DNA of 64,000 nt from Cyanobium sp. CACIAM 14 (GTDB lineage Bacteria; Cyanobacteriota; Cyanobacteriia; PCC-6307; Cyanobiaceae): contig JMRP01000002.1 of NCBI GenBank assembly GCA_000708525.1, forward strand, positions 62,001-126,000. Reading direction: 5' to 3'. A model generated the notes under the pieces. The model saw only the letters and a program-made list of their open reading frames with translations. It had not been told where the DNA came from and ran no database searches. Below are positions 9,316 to 18,082 of the stretch, in pieces. A program made the translations under genes and the position numbers. Positions within the stretch are counted from its first letter, which is position 1. Each line of letters opens with the position of its first letter.

Positions 9316-9660
9316 GTGTCCGAGTCCCCCCTGACCGAGCCTTCCATCTTCCAGATCAGCGCCAGCCTCGACGGCCAGACCCATACCTTCTCCTGCCGCA
9401 GCGACCAGACGGTGCTCAGCGCCGCGGAAGCCGCGGGAGTGGCCCTGCCCAGTTCCTGCTGCTCGGGAGTGTGCACCACCTGCGCCGCCCTGCTGCGCAG
9501 CGGCACGGTGCACCAGCCCGACGCCATGGGCGTGAAGGCGGAACTGCAGGCCCAGGGCTACGCCCTCCTCTGCGTGGCCTACCCCCGCTCCGACCTCGAC
9601 CTCCTCGCCGGCCAGGAGGACGCGCTCTACGAGGCTCAGTTCGGGCAGTTCCAGAAGTGA
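9316..9660 (+). CDS. Plant-type [2Fe-2S] ferredoxin, diverged paralogue
   Basis: A 114-residue protein from GTG 9316. The cluster motif is present as CCSGVCTTC in the loop (SSCCSGVCTTCAALL) with the distal Cys in ALLCVAYP, the Cys-x4-Cys-x2-Cys...Cys arrangement of photosynthetic-type ferredoxins. It differs clearly from the canonical petF at 42816-43115: longer N-terminus, an added Cys before the loop, and an AEAAGVALPSS context. It probably serves a specialised acceptor. Its stop codon overlaps the next gene's GTG start by four bases, making a translationally coupled unit with the two genes that follow. Confidence 0.85.
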   Translation: MSESPLTEPSIFQISASLDGQTHTFSCRSDQTVLSAAEAAGVALPSSCCSGVCTTCAALLRSGTVHQPDAMGVKAELQAQGYALLCVAYPRSDLDLLAGQEDALYEAQFGQFQK

Positions 9661-9914
9661 GTCCGCCGGGAACGGGGCCGGAGCCGCGGCCGCTCGAGCC
9701 GCTAGGCACCCCGCTTCAGCCGCTGGTGCTGTGGCTGCGGCCCGGGCCGGGACCGCTGCTGGCCCAGCTCCGCCCGGCGCTGCTGGCGGAGGCCCGGCGG
9801 CTGGCCGGTGCGGGGGCCGAACCGCTGCGCTGGGCGGTGACTGCGGTGGATGCCCAGAGGGGCCTGCGGCTCGAGGCCATCGTGGTGGGCCCCGGCGGGG
9901 AGCCGCGTTCTTGA
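9657..9914 (+). CDS. Small hypothetical protein between ferredoxin and DUF3326 gene
   Basis: An 85-residue protein starting at a GTG that overlaps the ferredoxin stop (GTGA) and ending in a TGA that overlaps the TTG start of the DUF3326 gene. Its sequence (VSPPGTGPEPRPLEPLG, then QPLVLWLRPGPGPLLAQLRP and RWAVTAVDAQRGLRLEAIVV) reads as a small alpha/beta protein with no membrane segment. No family is recognised. The tight overlaps on both sides are the main reason to accept it as real. Confidence 0.55.
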   Translation: MSPPGTGPEPRPLEPLGTPLQPLVLWLRPGPGPLLAQLRPALLAEARRLAGAGAEPLRWAVTAVDAQRGLRLEAIVVGPGGEPRS

Positions 9915-10969
9915 TCCCGGCGGCTCCGGTCCTGCCCACCCTGCTGGTGATCCCCACCGGCATCGGCTGCGCCGTGGGCGGCTACGCCGGCGACGGCCTG
10001 CCGGCGGCCCGGCTGCTGGCGGCCGCCAGCGGTTGCCTCATCACCCATCCCAACGTGATGAATGCCGCCGCCCTCTACTGGAGCGACCGGCGGATCCACT
10101 ACGTGGAGGGCTGGGCGCTGGATCGCTTCGCCGCAGGAGCACTGGCCCTCGCCCCCGTCCCGTTCCAGCGGGTGGGGGTGTTGCTGGATGCCGGCATCGA
10201 GCCGGAGCTGGCCCTGCGCCATCGGCAGGTGGTGGAGGCCTGCCGCGCCAGCCTGGGGTTGCCCCTCGGCCCGGTGCTCAGCAGCGATGTGCCGCTGGAG
10301 GTGAGCCTCTCGCTCGGCCCCAGCGGCAGCAGCTGGGGCTGCCTGGGCCGGCCCGATGAGCTGCTGCGGGTGGGCGAGCGGCTGGTGGCCGCCGGTGCCA
10401 CGGCGATCGCGGTGGTGGCCCGCTTCCCCGATGATCCCGAAGCGGCGGCCCTGGCGGCCTACCGCCACGGCGGCGGCGTGGATGCCCTGGCGGGGGCGGA
10501 GGCGGTGATCAGTCACCTGCTCAGCCGCCACCTCGGGATTCCCTGTGCCCATGCGCCCGCTCTGGCGCCCCTGCCGCCGGATCAGGATCTCGATCCGCGG
10601 GCGGCGGCCGAGGAGCTGGGCCACACCTTCCTGCCCTGCGTGCTGGTGGGCCTCAGCCGGGCGCCGGATCTGCGGCCGGAGCCCGCCGCCGGCGAGGGCC
10701 TGCTCCATGCCGATCAGCTCGGGGCGGTGGTGGCTCCGGCCGGTGCCCTGGGGGGCGAGGCGGTGCTGGCCTGCGCCGAGCGGGGGGTGCCCCTGATCGC
10801 GGTGGAGGGGAACCCCTGCCTGCTGCAGGTGAGCGGGGAGGCCCTGGGGCTGCCGGTGCTCCCGGCCGCCGGCTACGCGGAGGCGGCGGGGCTGGTGCTG
10901 GCCCTGCGGGAGGGGATCGATGCGGCGGTGCTGTCAAGGCCGCTGGCCCCGCTGGCGGCCCCGGACTGA
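9911..10969 (+). CDS. DUF3326 family protein
   Basis: About 352 residues from a TTG at 9911, overlapping the previous stop (TTGA). The sequence begins LIPAAPVLPTLLVIPTGIGCAVGGYAGD and continues GCLITHPNVMNAA and HYVEGWALDRF, the conserved blocks of DUF3326, a cyanobacterial and plant family of unknown function. Later blocks include GVVAPAGALGGEAVLACAERG and GVPLIAVEGN. A GTG start at 9949 would remove about 13 residues and cannot be excluded. Chaining to a ferredoxin gene hints at a redox-linked role, but this is inference. Confidence 0.83.
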   Translation: MIPAAPVLPTLLVIPTGIGCAVGGYAGDGLPAARLLAAASGCLITHPNVMNAAALYWSDRRIHYVEGWALDRFAAGALALAPVPFQRVGVLLDAGIEPELALRHRQVVEACRASLGLPLGPVLSSDVPLEVSLSLGPSGSSWGCLGRPDELLRVGERLVAAGATAIAVVARFPDDPEAAALAAYRHGGGVDALAGAEAVISHLLSRHLGIPCAHAPALAPLPPDQDLDPRAAAEELGHTFLPCVLVGLSRAPDLRPEPAAGEGLLHADQLGAVVAPAGALGGEAVLACAERGVPLIAVEGNPCLLQVSGEALGLPVLPAAGYAEAAGLVLALREGIDAAVLSRPLAPLAAPD

Positions 10970-10976
10970 GGCGGCC

Positions 10977-11483
10977 TCAGGGCTCGCCCAGGTAATCCCG
11001 CTTGCCCAGCTCCACGCCGTTGTGGCGCAGGATGTCGTAGGCGGTGGTGACGTGGAAGTAGACGTTGGGCAGCACGAAGACGAGCAGGAACGTCTGGCCG
11101 CTGAAGCGCAATGTCTCCCCGCGGATCGGCAGGTCGATCTCCCTGGTCTCGCTGCCGTCGATCTGCCCGGGCGAGAGGGTGTCGAGGTAGGCGAGGGTCT
11201 TCTCGATCCGCTCGATCAGTTCGTCGAAGCCGGTCTCGGTGTCCTCCATCGCCGGGCCCTCGGCGCCCGCCAGACGCGCTGCTCCCCGGCGGGCGATGTC
11301 GGTGGCGATCTGCACCTGGCGCACCAGGGGGAACATGTCGGGGTAGAGGCGCGCCTGCAGCAGCACGGCAGGCTCGATTCCCCTGGCTTCGGCGTGGGCG
11401 GCCCCCTTGCGCAGGATCCCGGACAGGTTGCGCAGGCTGCGGGCGAGAGGCGGAACGGCCGCCTCGTACATCGAGAGGGGCAT
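10977..11483 (-). CDS. DUF1993 family protein
   Basis: A 168-residue soluble protein read from the ATG at 11483 (MPLSMYEAAVPPLARSLRNLSG). The four-helix pattern, LYPDMFPLVRQVQIATDIARRG, the FDELIERIEKTLAYLDTL helix and the ending VYFHVTTAYDILRHNGVELGKRDYLG are characteristic of DUF1993, which belongs with the DinB-like bundle proteins; function unknown. The longer frame from 11537 adds a GPGRH-rich tail unlikely to be translated. Convergent with the DUF3326 gene (7 bp) and divergent from the peroxiredoxin gene. Confidence 0.82.
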   Translation of the reverse strand: MPLSMYEAAVPPLARSLRNLSGILRKGAAHAEARGIEPAVLLQARLYPDMFPLVRQVQIATDIARRGAARLAGAEGPAMEDTETGFDELIERIEKTLAYLDTLSPGQIDGSETREIDLPIRGETLRFSGQTFLLVFVLPNVYFHVTTAYDILRHNGVELGKRDYLGEP

Positions 11484-11679
11484 GGCGCTGCGGTCGTGGC
11501 GGTGACGGCCAGGTGACCCTAGGCCGCCCGGCGGCAAGGCCGGAGCCCACCGCTTGCAGGTACAGGATGGGTAAAAACACTCAGTCCGTCGGCCGCTAAG
11601 GCGAAGCGGTTATGAGTTAAGCTCTTCGCGACCGCTGCCCTGGCGCGGCGCTTCGTCAAGTTGTTCTTCACACAATTAC

Positions 11680-12252
11680 ATGGCTGTCATCGAAAAGGTC
11701 CCCAGCGTCGTCTTCAAGACCCGCGTCCGCGATGAATCCGTGCCCGGTCCCAACCCCTTCCGCTGGCAGGACCTCACCACCGACGACATCTTCAAGGGCA
11801 AGAAGGTGGTGGTGTTCTCCCTCCCCGGTGCCTTCACTCCCACCTGCTCCTCCAACCACCTGCCCCGCTACGAGGCGCTGTACGACGAGTTCAAGGCCCT
11901 CGGCGTCGATTCCATCGTCTGCGTGTCGGTCAACGACGCCTTCGTGATGTTCCAGTGGGGCAAGCAGGTGGGCGCCGACAAGGTGTTCCTGCTTCCCGAC
12001 GGCAACGGCGAGTTCACCCGCAAGATGGGCATGCTCGTGGACAAGGCCAACCTCGGTTTCGGCCCCCGCTCCTGGCGCTATTCGATGCTCGTCAACGACG
12101 GCGTGATCGAGAAGGTGTTCGTGGAGCCCGGTTTCGAGGACAACTGCCCCACCGACCCCTTCGAGGTCTCCGACGCCGACACGATGCTGGCCTACCTCAA
12201 GGGCACCTCCCCCGCAGGCGTCTGCGCCCCCGTGCGTGAGTTCGTCGGCTGA
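11680..12252 (+). CDS. Type II/Prx5-like peroxiredoxin
   Basis: A 190-residue thiol peroxidase that reduces H2O2 and organic peroxides, probably with glutathione or glutaredoxin/thioredoxin as donor. The peroxidatic Cys is in [19 protein letters not shown] (PxxxTxxC motif), with the supporting Arg in [18 protein letters not shown] second Cys occurs in EDNCPTDPF and another near the C-terminus (AGVCAPV). No signal peptide, so cytosolic. The 196-bp upstream space holds the divergent promoter region. A strong G+C hairpin follows the stop at 12294-12319. Confidence 0.9.
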   Translation: MAVIEKVPSVVFKTRVRDESVPGPNPFRWQDLTTDDIFKGKKVVVFSLPGAFTPTCSSNHLPRYEALYDEFKALGVDSIVCVSVNDAFVMFQWGKQVGADKVFLLPDGNGEFTRKMGMLVDKANLGFGPRSWRYSMLVNDGVIEKVFVEPGFEDNCPTDPFEVSDADTMLAYLKGTSPAGVCAPVREFVG

Positions 12253-12293
12253 GGCCGACCCTCTCCCAGCGCCTCCCGGCGACGGCGCCCTCG

Positions 12294-12324
12294 GCCCCCC
12301 TCCGTCCGCGGCGGGGGGCTTCTT
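12294..12324 (+). terminator. Intrinsic terminator after the peroxiredoxin gene
   Basis: A seven-base-pair all-G/C stem (GCCCCCC at 12294-12300 pairing with GGGGGGC at 12313-12319) closes a 12-base loop and is followed by TTCTT. It lies 42 bp after the stop codon. Confidence 0.7.
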
Positions 12325-12636
12325 GCTGGCGGCTGTCCTGACGCTCCGGCGGGGCGGCGGGCGAGATCTTCGACCACCGGTCCTCTGGAGCACCCTGACC
12401 AGCGGGCAGGGGTCCCTTCCGGCCGTGCGGATCGTGCGGGTGCGGGGAGCGCTCACCCGGGCGGATCTCTGGGCGGTGGTGGCTCCTCCCACCGTGGTGG
12501 CCATCGCCTGTGGCTGGGGTCTGGTCTGGCTGCTCCTCGGCCGGCGGGTGGTCGGCCACCGTCGCCGAGGGGCTGAGACGAACGAGGACTCTCGGCGGCT
12601 GCCTTGCCAGGGCTGGCGCCGCCGCCTGAGGCGCGT
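12325..12636. other. Unassigned stretch between peroxiredoxin terminator and pyrF
   Basis: A plus-strand frame open from 12236 contains one hydrophobic stretch (VVAPPTVVAIACGWGLVWLLLGRR), possibly a small membrane protein starting at a GTG near 12425. However, it has no family similarity, no clear start and runs into the antisense of pyrF without stopping until 12766. I see no supportable gene here. Confidence 0.35.
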
Positions 12637-13377
12637 TCAGCCCAGCTCGGCGCAGCAGGCCGCGAAGGCCGCCGCCGGATCGGCGGCGCCGCTGATCGGG
12701 CGCCCGATCACCAGATGGCTGGCACCGGCCGCCATGGCGGCCGCCGGGGTCATCACCCGCTTCTGATCGGCCGCCTCTCCGCCGGCGGGGCGGATGCCTG
12801 GCGTCACCAGAGCGAAGGGCCTCGGATGGGCGGCCCGCAGGCCCGCCACCTCCTGCGGTGAGCAGACAGCGCCGGTGAGGCCCGCCGCCGCCGCCAGCTC
12901 CGCCAGTTCGGCCACGTAGCGCTCCAGGGGGGTCGTGATCGCCAGTTCCCTGCGGAAGCGCTCGGCCTCCCAGCTGGTCAGCACCGTGACCGCCAGCAGG
13001 GTGGGGGGCTGGAGACCCTCGGCGGCGGCCCCTTCCAGGGCCGCCGCCTGGGCTGCGGCCAGGGCCTCGGAGCCGGCGCAGGCATGCACAGTGATCAGCT
13101 CGGCCCCCAGCCGGGCGGCGCTGCGGCAGGCCCCGGCCATGGTCGCGGGGATGTCGTGGAACTTCAGATCCAGGAACACCCGCAGACCCCGACGCCGCAG
13201 CTCCCGCACCACGGCGGGGCCGGCGGCGGTGAACAGCTCCAGCCCCACCTTCACCCAGCGCAGGCCGGGGATCGCCGCCGCCAGCGCCAGGGCCGCCTCG
13301 GCGTCCCCCCGATCGAGGGCGAGGATGATGTGACCGGCGGGGTCGGCCACTGCGGAGGCGGGGTGGGCGCCCTGCAT
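12637..13377 (-). CDS. pyrF: Orotidine 5'-phosphate decarboxylase
   Basis: A 246-residue enzyme converting OMP to UMP, the last step of de novo pyrimidine synthesis. Motifs: IILALDRGD with the first active-site Asp, [23 protein letters not shown] carrying the Asp-x-Lys-x-x-Asp catalytic array, [16 protein letters not shown], and the phosphate-binding end [12 protein letters not shown] and [11 protein letters not shown]. The ATG at 13377 overlaps the tyrS stop by one base (TGATG), so the two are translationally coupled. Length is normal for the family. Confidence 0.94.
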   Translation of the reverse strand: MQGAHPASAVADPAGHIILALDRGDAEAALALAAAIPGLRWVKVGLELFTAAGPAVVRELRRRGLRVFLDLKFHDIPATMAGACRSAARLGAELITVHACAGSEALAAAQAAALEGAAAEGLQPPTLLAVTVLTSWEAERFRRELAITTPLERYVAELAELAAAAGLTGAVCSPQEVAGLRAAHPRPFALVTPGIRPAGGEAADQKRVMTPAAAMAAGASHLVIGRPISGAADPAAAFAACCAELG

Positions 13378-14662
13378 CAGGCCACCAGCCGCCGGAAGGT
13401 CTTCCGGCCCAGCTGCAGCACCTTGCCGGCGAGTTCCTCCGGGCCGCTGAACTCCTGGTTGGGGTCGCTCAGCTTGCGGCCATCCAGCTTCACGCCGCCA
13501 CCCTGGATCTGCCGGCGCCCTTCGCTGCTGCTGGCGCAGATCTCCAGGGCACTGAGCAGGTAGAAGGCCTTGAGCGGAAAGGCCAGGCCGGAGAGGGAAA
13601 CCTCGGGGACCTCCGCTTCCGCCACGCCTCCGCCCCCCGCGCCCCCACCAGCCGGGCCGCGGCGGCCTGGGCCGCGGCGGCGGCCGCCGCTCCGTGGCGG
13701 TCGGCCGTGACCTGCAGTGCCATGGCCTTCTGACGCGCGCGGGCATCGGCGGGAAGGGAAGCCGGGTCCAGGTCGGTGAGCAGGGTGAGGTAGCTCTCCA
13801 CCGCCGCGTCCGGCACCTTCTCGAGCTTCGAGTACATGGAGAGGGGGTCCTCCATCAGTCCCACCGTGTTGCCCAGGCTCTTGCTCATCTTCTGAACGCC
13901 GTCGAGGCCGGGCAGGATCGGCAGCAGCAGGCCGAACTGGGGACGCTGGCCGAAATGGCGCTGCAGGTCCCGGCCCATGGCCACGTTGAACTTCTGATCG
14001 GTGCCGCCCAGTTCCACGTCGGCCTCCACCGCCACCGAGTCGTAGCCCTGCAGCAGGGGATAGAGAAACTCGTGCAGGCTGATGGGCGTTCCGGCGCCGT
14101 AGCGGTTGGCGAAGTCCTCCTTGGCGAGCATCTGGCCCACGGTGCTGATGCCCAGCAGTTCGATCACCCGGGGCAGGTCGATGGTGGCCAGCCATTCGGA
14201 GTTGCGCCGCACCTCCAGTCTCCCGGGGGTGGTGAAATCCAGCAGGGAGCGTTCGGGATCCTGGCCCAGGCCCAGCTGCACCAGGTAGGTCTCGGCGTTG
14301 GCCTCCACCGTCGCCGCATCCAGCTGCACCCGGGTGCTGCTCTTGCCGGTGGGATCGCCGATGCGGGCGGTGAAGTCGCCAATGATCAGCACGGCGGTGT
14401 GGCCCGCGTTCTGGAAGGCCCGCAGCTTGCGGAACAGGATGCTGTGGCCCAGGTGGATGTCGCTGCCGGTGGGATCGATGCCCAGCTTGACCCTGAGGGG
14501 GCGTCCCTGGCGCTCCGCCTCCGCCAGCCGGGCCTCGAGGCGTTGATCGGGGTCCGCTTCCCGTCCGGCGGGGAACAGGTCGGCCACCCCCCTGGCGAGC
14601 GCCTCGCCCAGGGCCGGCAGCGTCGGCGATTCCGCCCGATCCGCCTGCATTCCTCCCGCCAT
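13377..14662 (-). pseudogene. tyrS: Tyrosyl-tRNA synthetase, interrupted by a one-base frameshift
   Basis: The N-terminal frame (start ATG 14662; open frame 14737-13490) carries the catalytic domain: [16 protein letters not shown] with the HIGH signature, [14 protein letters not shown], and QKMSKSLGN, the KMSKS loop. Near 13625-13645, inside a G/C-rich run (GCGCGGGGGGC on the coding strand), the reading must move by one base to continue as [16 protein letters not shown] and the S4 RNA-binding domain ([15 protein letters not shown] ... [14 protein letters not shown]) in the frame ending at 13377. One base appears to be missing. Because TyrRS is essential and everything else is intact, a sequencing error is likelier than a real pseudogene; no perfect -1 slippery heptamer is seen. 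Confidence 0.85.
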
Positions 14663-14714
14663 CGATGCCAGTCGGTCGCCCGGCGATGGTAGGCAGCCGC
14701 GGTGCGCCGTCCGC

Positions 14715-16130
14715 TCAGGCCAGCAGGGCGGCCACATCGGCCGCGGCGCGCTCGCCGCTGCTCACCGCCCCTTCGAAGAAGCCGGGCCAGCGCTCGGCCG
14801 ATTCCGTGCCGGCCCAGAACACCCTTCCGTGCGGACGGAGCAGGGCGTCGCCGCTGCGGGTCCACAGGCCGGGGGGCATCCAGCCGGCGAAGGCGCCACC
14901 CACGAACGACTCCCGCGGCCAGTCCTTCTCCACATAGTCGAGCGGCTCGAGCGCCGCCGGACCGAAGTACGCGGCCAGATCCTCCAGAACCGCCGCCCGG
15001 CGCTGCTCCGCCCCGAGGGCTGACCACCGCTCGCGGCGGCGGCCCACCACGAAGGCGGCGATCACCCCCAGGCCCGTTTCGGGGTCGGAACTGTCGGCGC
15101 ACAGCTCGACCCAGGGCCGGTCACCGATGCCGACGCCGGAGAGCCCGGCCTCCCGCCACCAGGGCCGCCCGTAGGCGACCAGCACCTTGGAGCAGGCCCC
15201 CATGGCCATCCCCTCCTGGAGGGCGAGACGGTCGGCCGGCAACGTCGGGGTGAAGCGGATCCGGGCCGCCATCGCCGGCGGCATCGCCACGATCGCGGCC
15301 CGGCCGGCGTAGGTGGCCCGATCGGTGATCACCTGGACGTCACCGCCACCGTCCCCGGCATCGCGGAGGGGGGCGTCGGGCTGGTGGATCGCGCGCACGG
15401 GCTCCCCCAGCATCAGCGCCTCACCCAGGTCCGCGGCGAGCAGAGGCGGCAGCTGGCCGGCACCACCATGGATCAGCTCCTCCTCCGGGTGCTCGGCCTG
15501 GGGCGCCGTGCGCTGTCCCCAGGCGACGTGCAGCAGGGACACCTGGTCCGGTTCCGCCGGCCCGAGGAAGCCGACGGCCCGGCAGAAATAGGCGAAGTAC
15601 CAGGCGGCGAAGGGGGTATGGGTGTGGGCATCGATCCAGTCCTGGAAGCTGAGCCGGTCGAGCGCGGCGGCGTCGGGATGGTGATGGGGATGGCCCGCTG
15701 GCAGGGACGCCACCAGCGCCTGGAACTGTTTCAGGGCCGCCATCGCGTCGTCCCAGTCCCGCGCCGGCAACGATGGCGGCAGCCCCTCCGGAAACCCCTG
15801 GAAGAAGCCGCTGAAGGTGCAGCGACGGCTCCCGAAGCTCAGGACGCTCTGGCCCTCGTGGGGGGAGGGGAAGCGGCGCAGGCCGTGGGCTTCGAGCAGG
15901 GCCAGGACACGGCTGTGGCTGGGTCCGACCCACTGGCCGCCGAGGTCCACCCAGGCGGGGCCGCCCTCCGGGGAGCGGAGGCCCCGCTCGGGCTTCAGCG
16001 GCGCCCGCAGCATGCGGCCGCCCACGGCCGGCGCCGCCTCGATCACCTGCATCGACAGGCCGGCGCTCCGCAGCTCCCGCGCCGCCACCAGACCCGCCAG
16101 GCCGGCTCCGACGACGATGACGTCCACCAT
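14715..16130 (-). CDS. Flavin-containing amine oxidase family protein
   Basis: A 471-residue FAD enzyme. The N-terminal dinucleotide-binding motif is [21 protein letters not shown], followed by the acidic end of the second strand ([12 protein letters not shown]). [19 protein letters not shown] is the typical second FAD/amine-oxidase block, and the C-terminal FAD block is [32 protein letters not shown]. This matches monoamine-oxidase-like or L-amino-acid-oxidase-like enzymes; the amine substrate cannot be read from sequence. No secretion signal. The DUF1825 gene lies only 6 bp upstream, so the two may be transcribed together. Confidence 0.87.
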   Translation of the reverse strand: MVDVIVVGAGLAGLVAARELRSAGLSMQVIEAAPAVGGRMLRAPLKPERGLRSPEGGPAWVDLGGQWVGPSHSRVLALLEAHGLRRFPSPHEGQSVLSFGSRRCTFSGFFQGFPEGLPPSLPARDWDDAMAALKQFQALVASLPAGHPHHHPDAAALDRLSFQDWIDAHTHTPFAAWYFAYFCRAVGFLGPAEPDQVSLLHVAWGQRTAPQAEHPEEELIHGGAGQLPPLLAADLGEALMLGEPVRAIHQPDAPLRDAGDGGGDVQVITDRATYAGRAAIVAMPPAMAARIRFTPTLPADRLALQEGMAMGACSKVLVAYGRPWWREAGLSGVGIGDRPWVELCADSSDPETGLGVIAAFVVGRRRERWSALGAEQRRAAVLEDLAAYFGPAALEPLDYVEKDWPRESFVGGAFAGWMPPGLWTRSGDALLRPHGRVFWAGTESAERWPGFFEGAVSSGERAAADVAALLA

Positions 16131-16136
16131 GGTGGA

Positions 16137-16460
16137 TCAGCCAGCCGATTCCAGCTGGCTCTTCATCCGCTCCAGGGTGATCTCCATCTGCTCGAACATC
16201 TTCTCGGGGGTGAGCCCGAACTGGCCCAGCTGGGTGCGCAACTGTTCGACGGTGAGCTTGGCCTGGAAGTCTTCGGAGAGTTCGAAGCGCTTCATGAACA
16301 CCCGGTAGCGCTCCATCATCTCCTCCATCTTCTCGATGTAGAGCTTCTTGCCCTCCCGGTCGAACTTGCCGTAGTCGCTGCCCAGCTGCATGAGCTGCTG
16401 GTAGTCGGTGAACAGCCGCTTGGCCTCGTCCTGGACGATCTCGGAATCGAAGAAGGCCAT
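16137..16460 (-). CDS. DUF1825 family protein, cyanobacteria-specific
   Basis: A 107-residue highly charged helical protein: MAFFDSEIVQDEAKRLF, QQLMQLGSDYGKFDREGKKLYIEKMEEMMERY, ELSEDFQAKLTVEQLRTQLGQFG. This is the well-conserved DUF1825 family of cyanobacteria, function unknown. It is very conserved in sequence and small, with no membrane segment. It sits immediately upstream of the amine oxidase gene on the same strand. Confidence 0.88.
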   Translation of the reverse strand: MAFFDSEIVQDEAKRLFTDYQQLMQLGSDYGKFDREGKKLYIEKMEEMMERYRVFMKRFELSEDFQAKLTVEQLRTQLGQFGLTPEKMFEQMEITLERMKSQLESAG

Positions 16461-16612
16461 GGGGACGATCGCGCTGGACTGCCTGAGTGCCGATTCTGCT
16501 GAGCCCTCCCGCCTCTGGGGAGTGCGGATCCACGTATCGGCGCCCGACCGCAGCTGCCATGGATACTGAAACTGGCCTGAAAGTCTGGTGAAAATCGCGT
16601 TTCATCAGCGGC

Positions 16613-17344
16613 TTGGCCGCGTCTCCGGTTGCCGTGGATCTCACGCCTTTCCTGTCCCAGGCCCGTGCCGATCTGGCGGAAGCGCTGGCCCTGCTGCGGG
16701 ATCTGCGGCTGGTGGTCTGTCTCGGCAACCGCGCCCAGATCGCCCTTCTGCTGGGCGCACCCGTCCGGATCCTGGCTGCCACCACCGGCGCCGCGGAGGG
16801 GCTCCTCCAGGTGCGGCAGCACCAACCCGACCTGCTGCTGGTCAGTGATCGCCTGGAGGAGGGATGCGGCGTGGATCTGGTGGTGCGCGTCAAGCGCCGC
16901 CATCCCAGGGTCCGGACCCTGCTGCTGGTCTCCCAGGAGCACCGCCTGGCCCGCATCGCCGCGGCCCTGGCGGGTGGCTGCGACGGCATCGTCGCCGAGT
17001 CGCGGCTGCTGCAGGGCGATGGCCTGCAGGCGCTGCGCAGCGTGCTCGCCGGCGGCCTCTATCTCGACCAGAGTCTGTCCGCCGCCCTCCGCGGTTCCCC
17101 GGAACCCGGCGGCATCGGTCGTCTGGAGCGGCTCAGTGCCCGTGAGCGCCAGGTGCTCGCCCATGTCGTCCATGGCCGCACCAACCATGAGATCGCCCGG
17201 GATCTGATGGTTTCGGTGGATACGGTCAAGACCCACGTCCGCAACGTGCTGCTCAAGCTGCGGGTCCGCGGGCGGATCGAGGCGGTGGTCATCGGGCTCA
17301 AGCTCGGCCTGGTCGACTGGCCCGACCACGGAGCCAGCCGCTAA
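16613..17344 (+). CDS. LuxR-type response regulator
   Basis: A 243-residue protein from TTG 16613 (a GTG at 16634 is an alternative start). The C-terminal 70 residues are a clear LuxR/NarL helix-turn-helix: LSARERQVLAHVVHGRTNHEIARDL and VSVDTVKTHVRNVLLKLRVRGRIEAVV. The N-terminal part (RLVVCLGNRAQIALLL ... PDLLLVSDRLEEGCGVDLV ... LLLVSQEH) has the layout of a receiver domain but a degenerate one: the usual acidic pocket is poorly preserved, so signalling may be phosphorylation-independent. No cognate kinase gene is adjacent. Confidence 0.8.
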   Translation: MAASPVAVDLTPFLSQARADLAEALALLRDLRLVVCLGNRAQIALLLGAPVRILAATTGAAEGLLQVRQHQPDLLLVSDRLEEGCGVDLVVRVKRRHPRVRTLLLVSQEHRLARIAAALAGGCDGIVAESRLLQGDGLQALRSVLAGGLYLDQSLSAALRGSPEPGGIGRLERLSARERQVLAHVVHGRTNHEIARDLMVSVDTVKTHVRNVLLKLRVRGRIEAVVIGLKLGLVDWPDHGASR

Positions 17345-17365
17345 CTTCAGGCCCGTCGTGCACGG

Positions 17366-18082
17366 ATGCGGGCCTCCATGGCAGGGCGCCACTGGCTGGA
17401 TCCCCTCGCCCGCCGGCTGCTGGTGGCCACCGGGCAGCTGCCGCCGGCCCCCCCGCCTCCTGCCCGTGAGGGGTCCGACCCGGCAGGCCCGGCAGGCCGC
17501 TCCGCCATGGCTGAGGACGTGGGGGTGGAGAAGGAGCTGCTGGCCCTCAAGCTCGCCCAGAATCCCGGCCTGCGCCTGCGGAGTGCCGAGGAGGTGCGCC
17601 ATGCCGCCGACCTCGGCTGGCACCTCGACGTCAACCGCGCCTGCGCCGAGGACTGGTTGCGGCTGCCCGGCTGCCGGCCCGATCAGGTGGATCTGCTGCA
17701 GCGGCTCCGCCGCGGCGGTGTCCAGCTCAGCGGCCCCGACGATCTGGCCCAGGCCCTCCAGGTTCCGCCGGAGGCGATCCGCAGCTGGCTTCCTGTGCTC
17801 CGCTTCCGCTGGTACGGCGATGGCGGACCCGAGGCGGCGCCGGCTCCGCTGGCGATCAACCGGGCCACCGAAGTAGAGCTGCGGGACCGACTGGGCCTGA
17901 CGGCGGAGCGCTGCCACCGGCTCCTGCGGGAGAGGACGCGCCGGCCATTCCGGGATCTGGCCGATCTGCAGCAACGCCTGCAGCTTCCCCCGGAGCTGGT
18001 AGAGCGCTGGATCGGCCGGGTGGGCTTCGAGCCTGCCCCCCCCGGACCGGTGCTGCCCCCGGCGCCGCGGCCCTCCCGATGA
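17366..18082 (+). CDS. Helix-hairpin-helix (ComEA-like) protein
   Basis: About 238 residues (a second in-frame ATG at 17378). After a Pro-rich linker, it has repeated short helical modules: AQNPGLRLRSAEEVRHAADLGW, LPGCRPDQVDLLQRLRRGGVQLSGPDDLAQAL and LAINRATEVELRDRLGLTAERCHRLLRER, the pattern of helix-hairpin-helix DNA-binding domains related to ComEA. No signal peptide is obvious, so this is probably a cytosolic nucleic-acid-binding protein. Its stop overlaps the next gene's start (ATGA), and that gene encodes a GIY-YIG-like nuclease domain, suggesting a shared DNA-related job. Confidence 0.7.
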   Translation: MRASMAGRHWLDPLARRLLVATGQLPPAPPPPAREGSDPAGPAGRSAMAEDVGVEKELLALKLAQNPGLRLRSAEEVRHAADLGWHLDVNRACAEDWLRLPGCRPDQVDLLQRLRRGGVQLSGPDDLAQALQVPPEAIRSWLPVLRFRWYGDGGPEAAPAPLAINRATEVELRDRLGLTAERCHRLLRERTRRPFRDLADLQQRLQLPPELVERWIGRVGFEPAPPGPVLPPAPRPSR

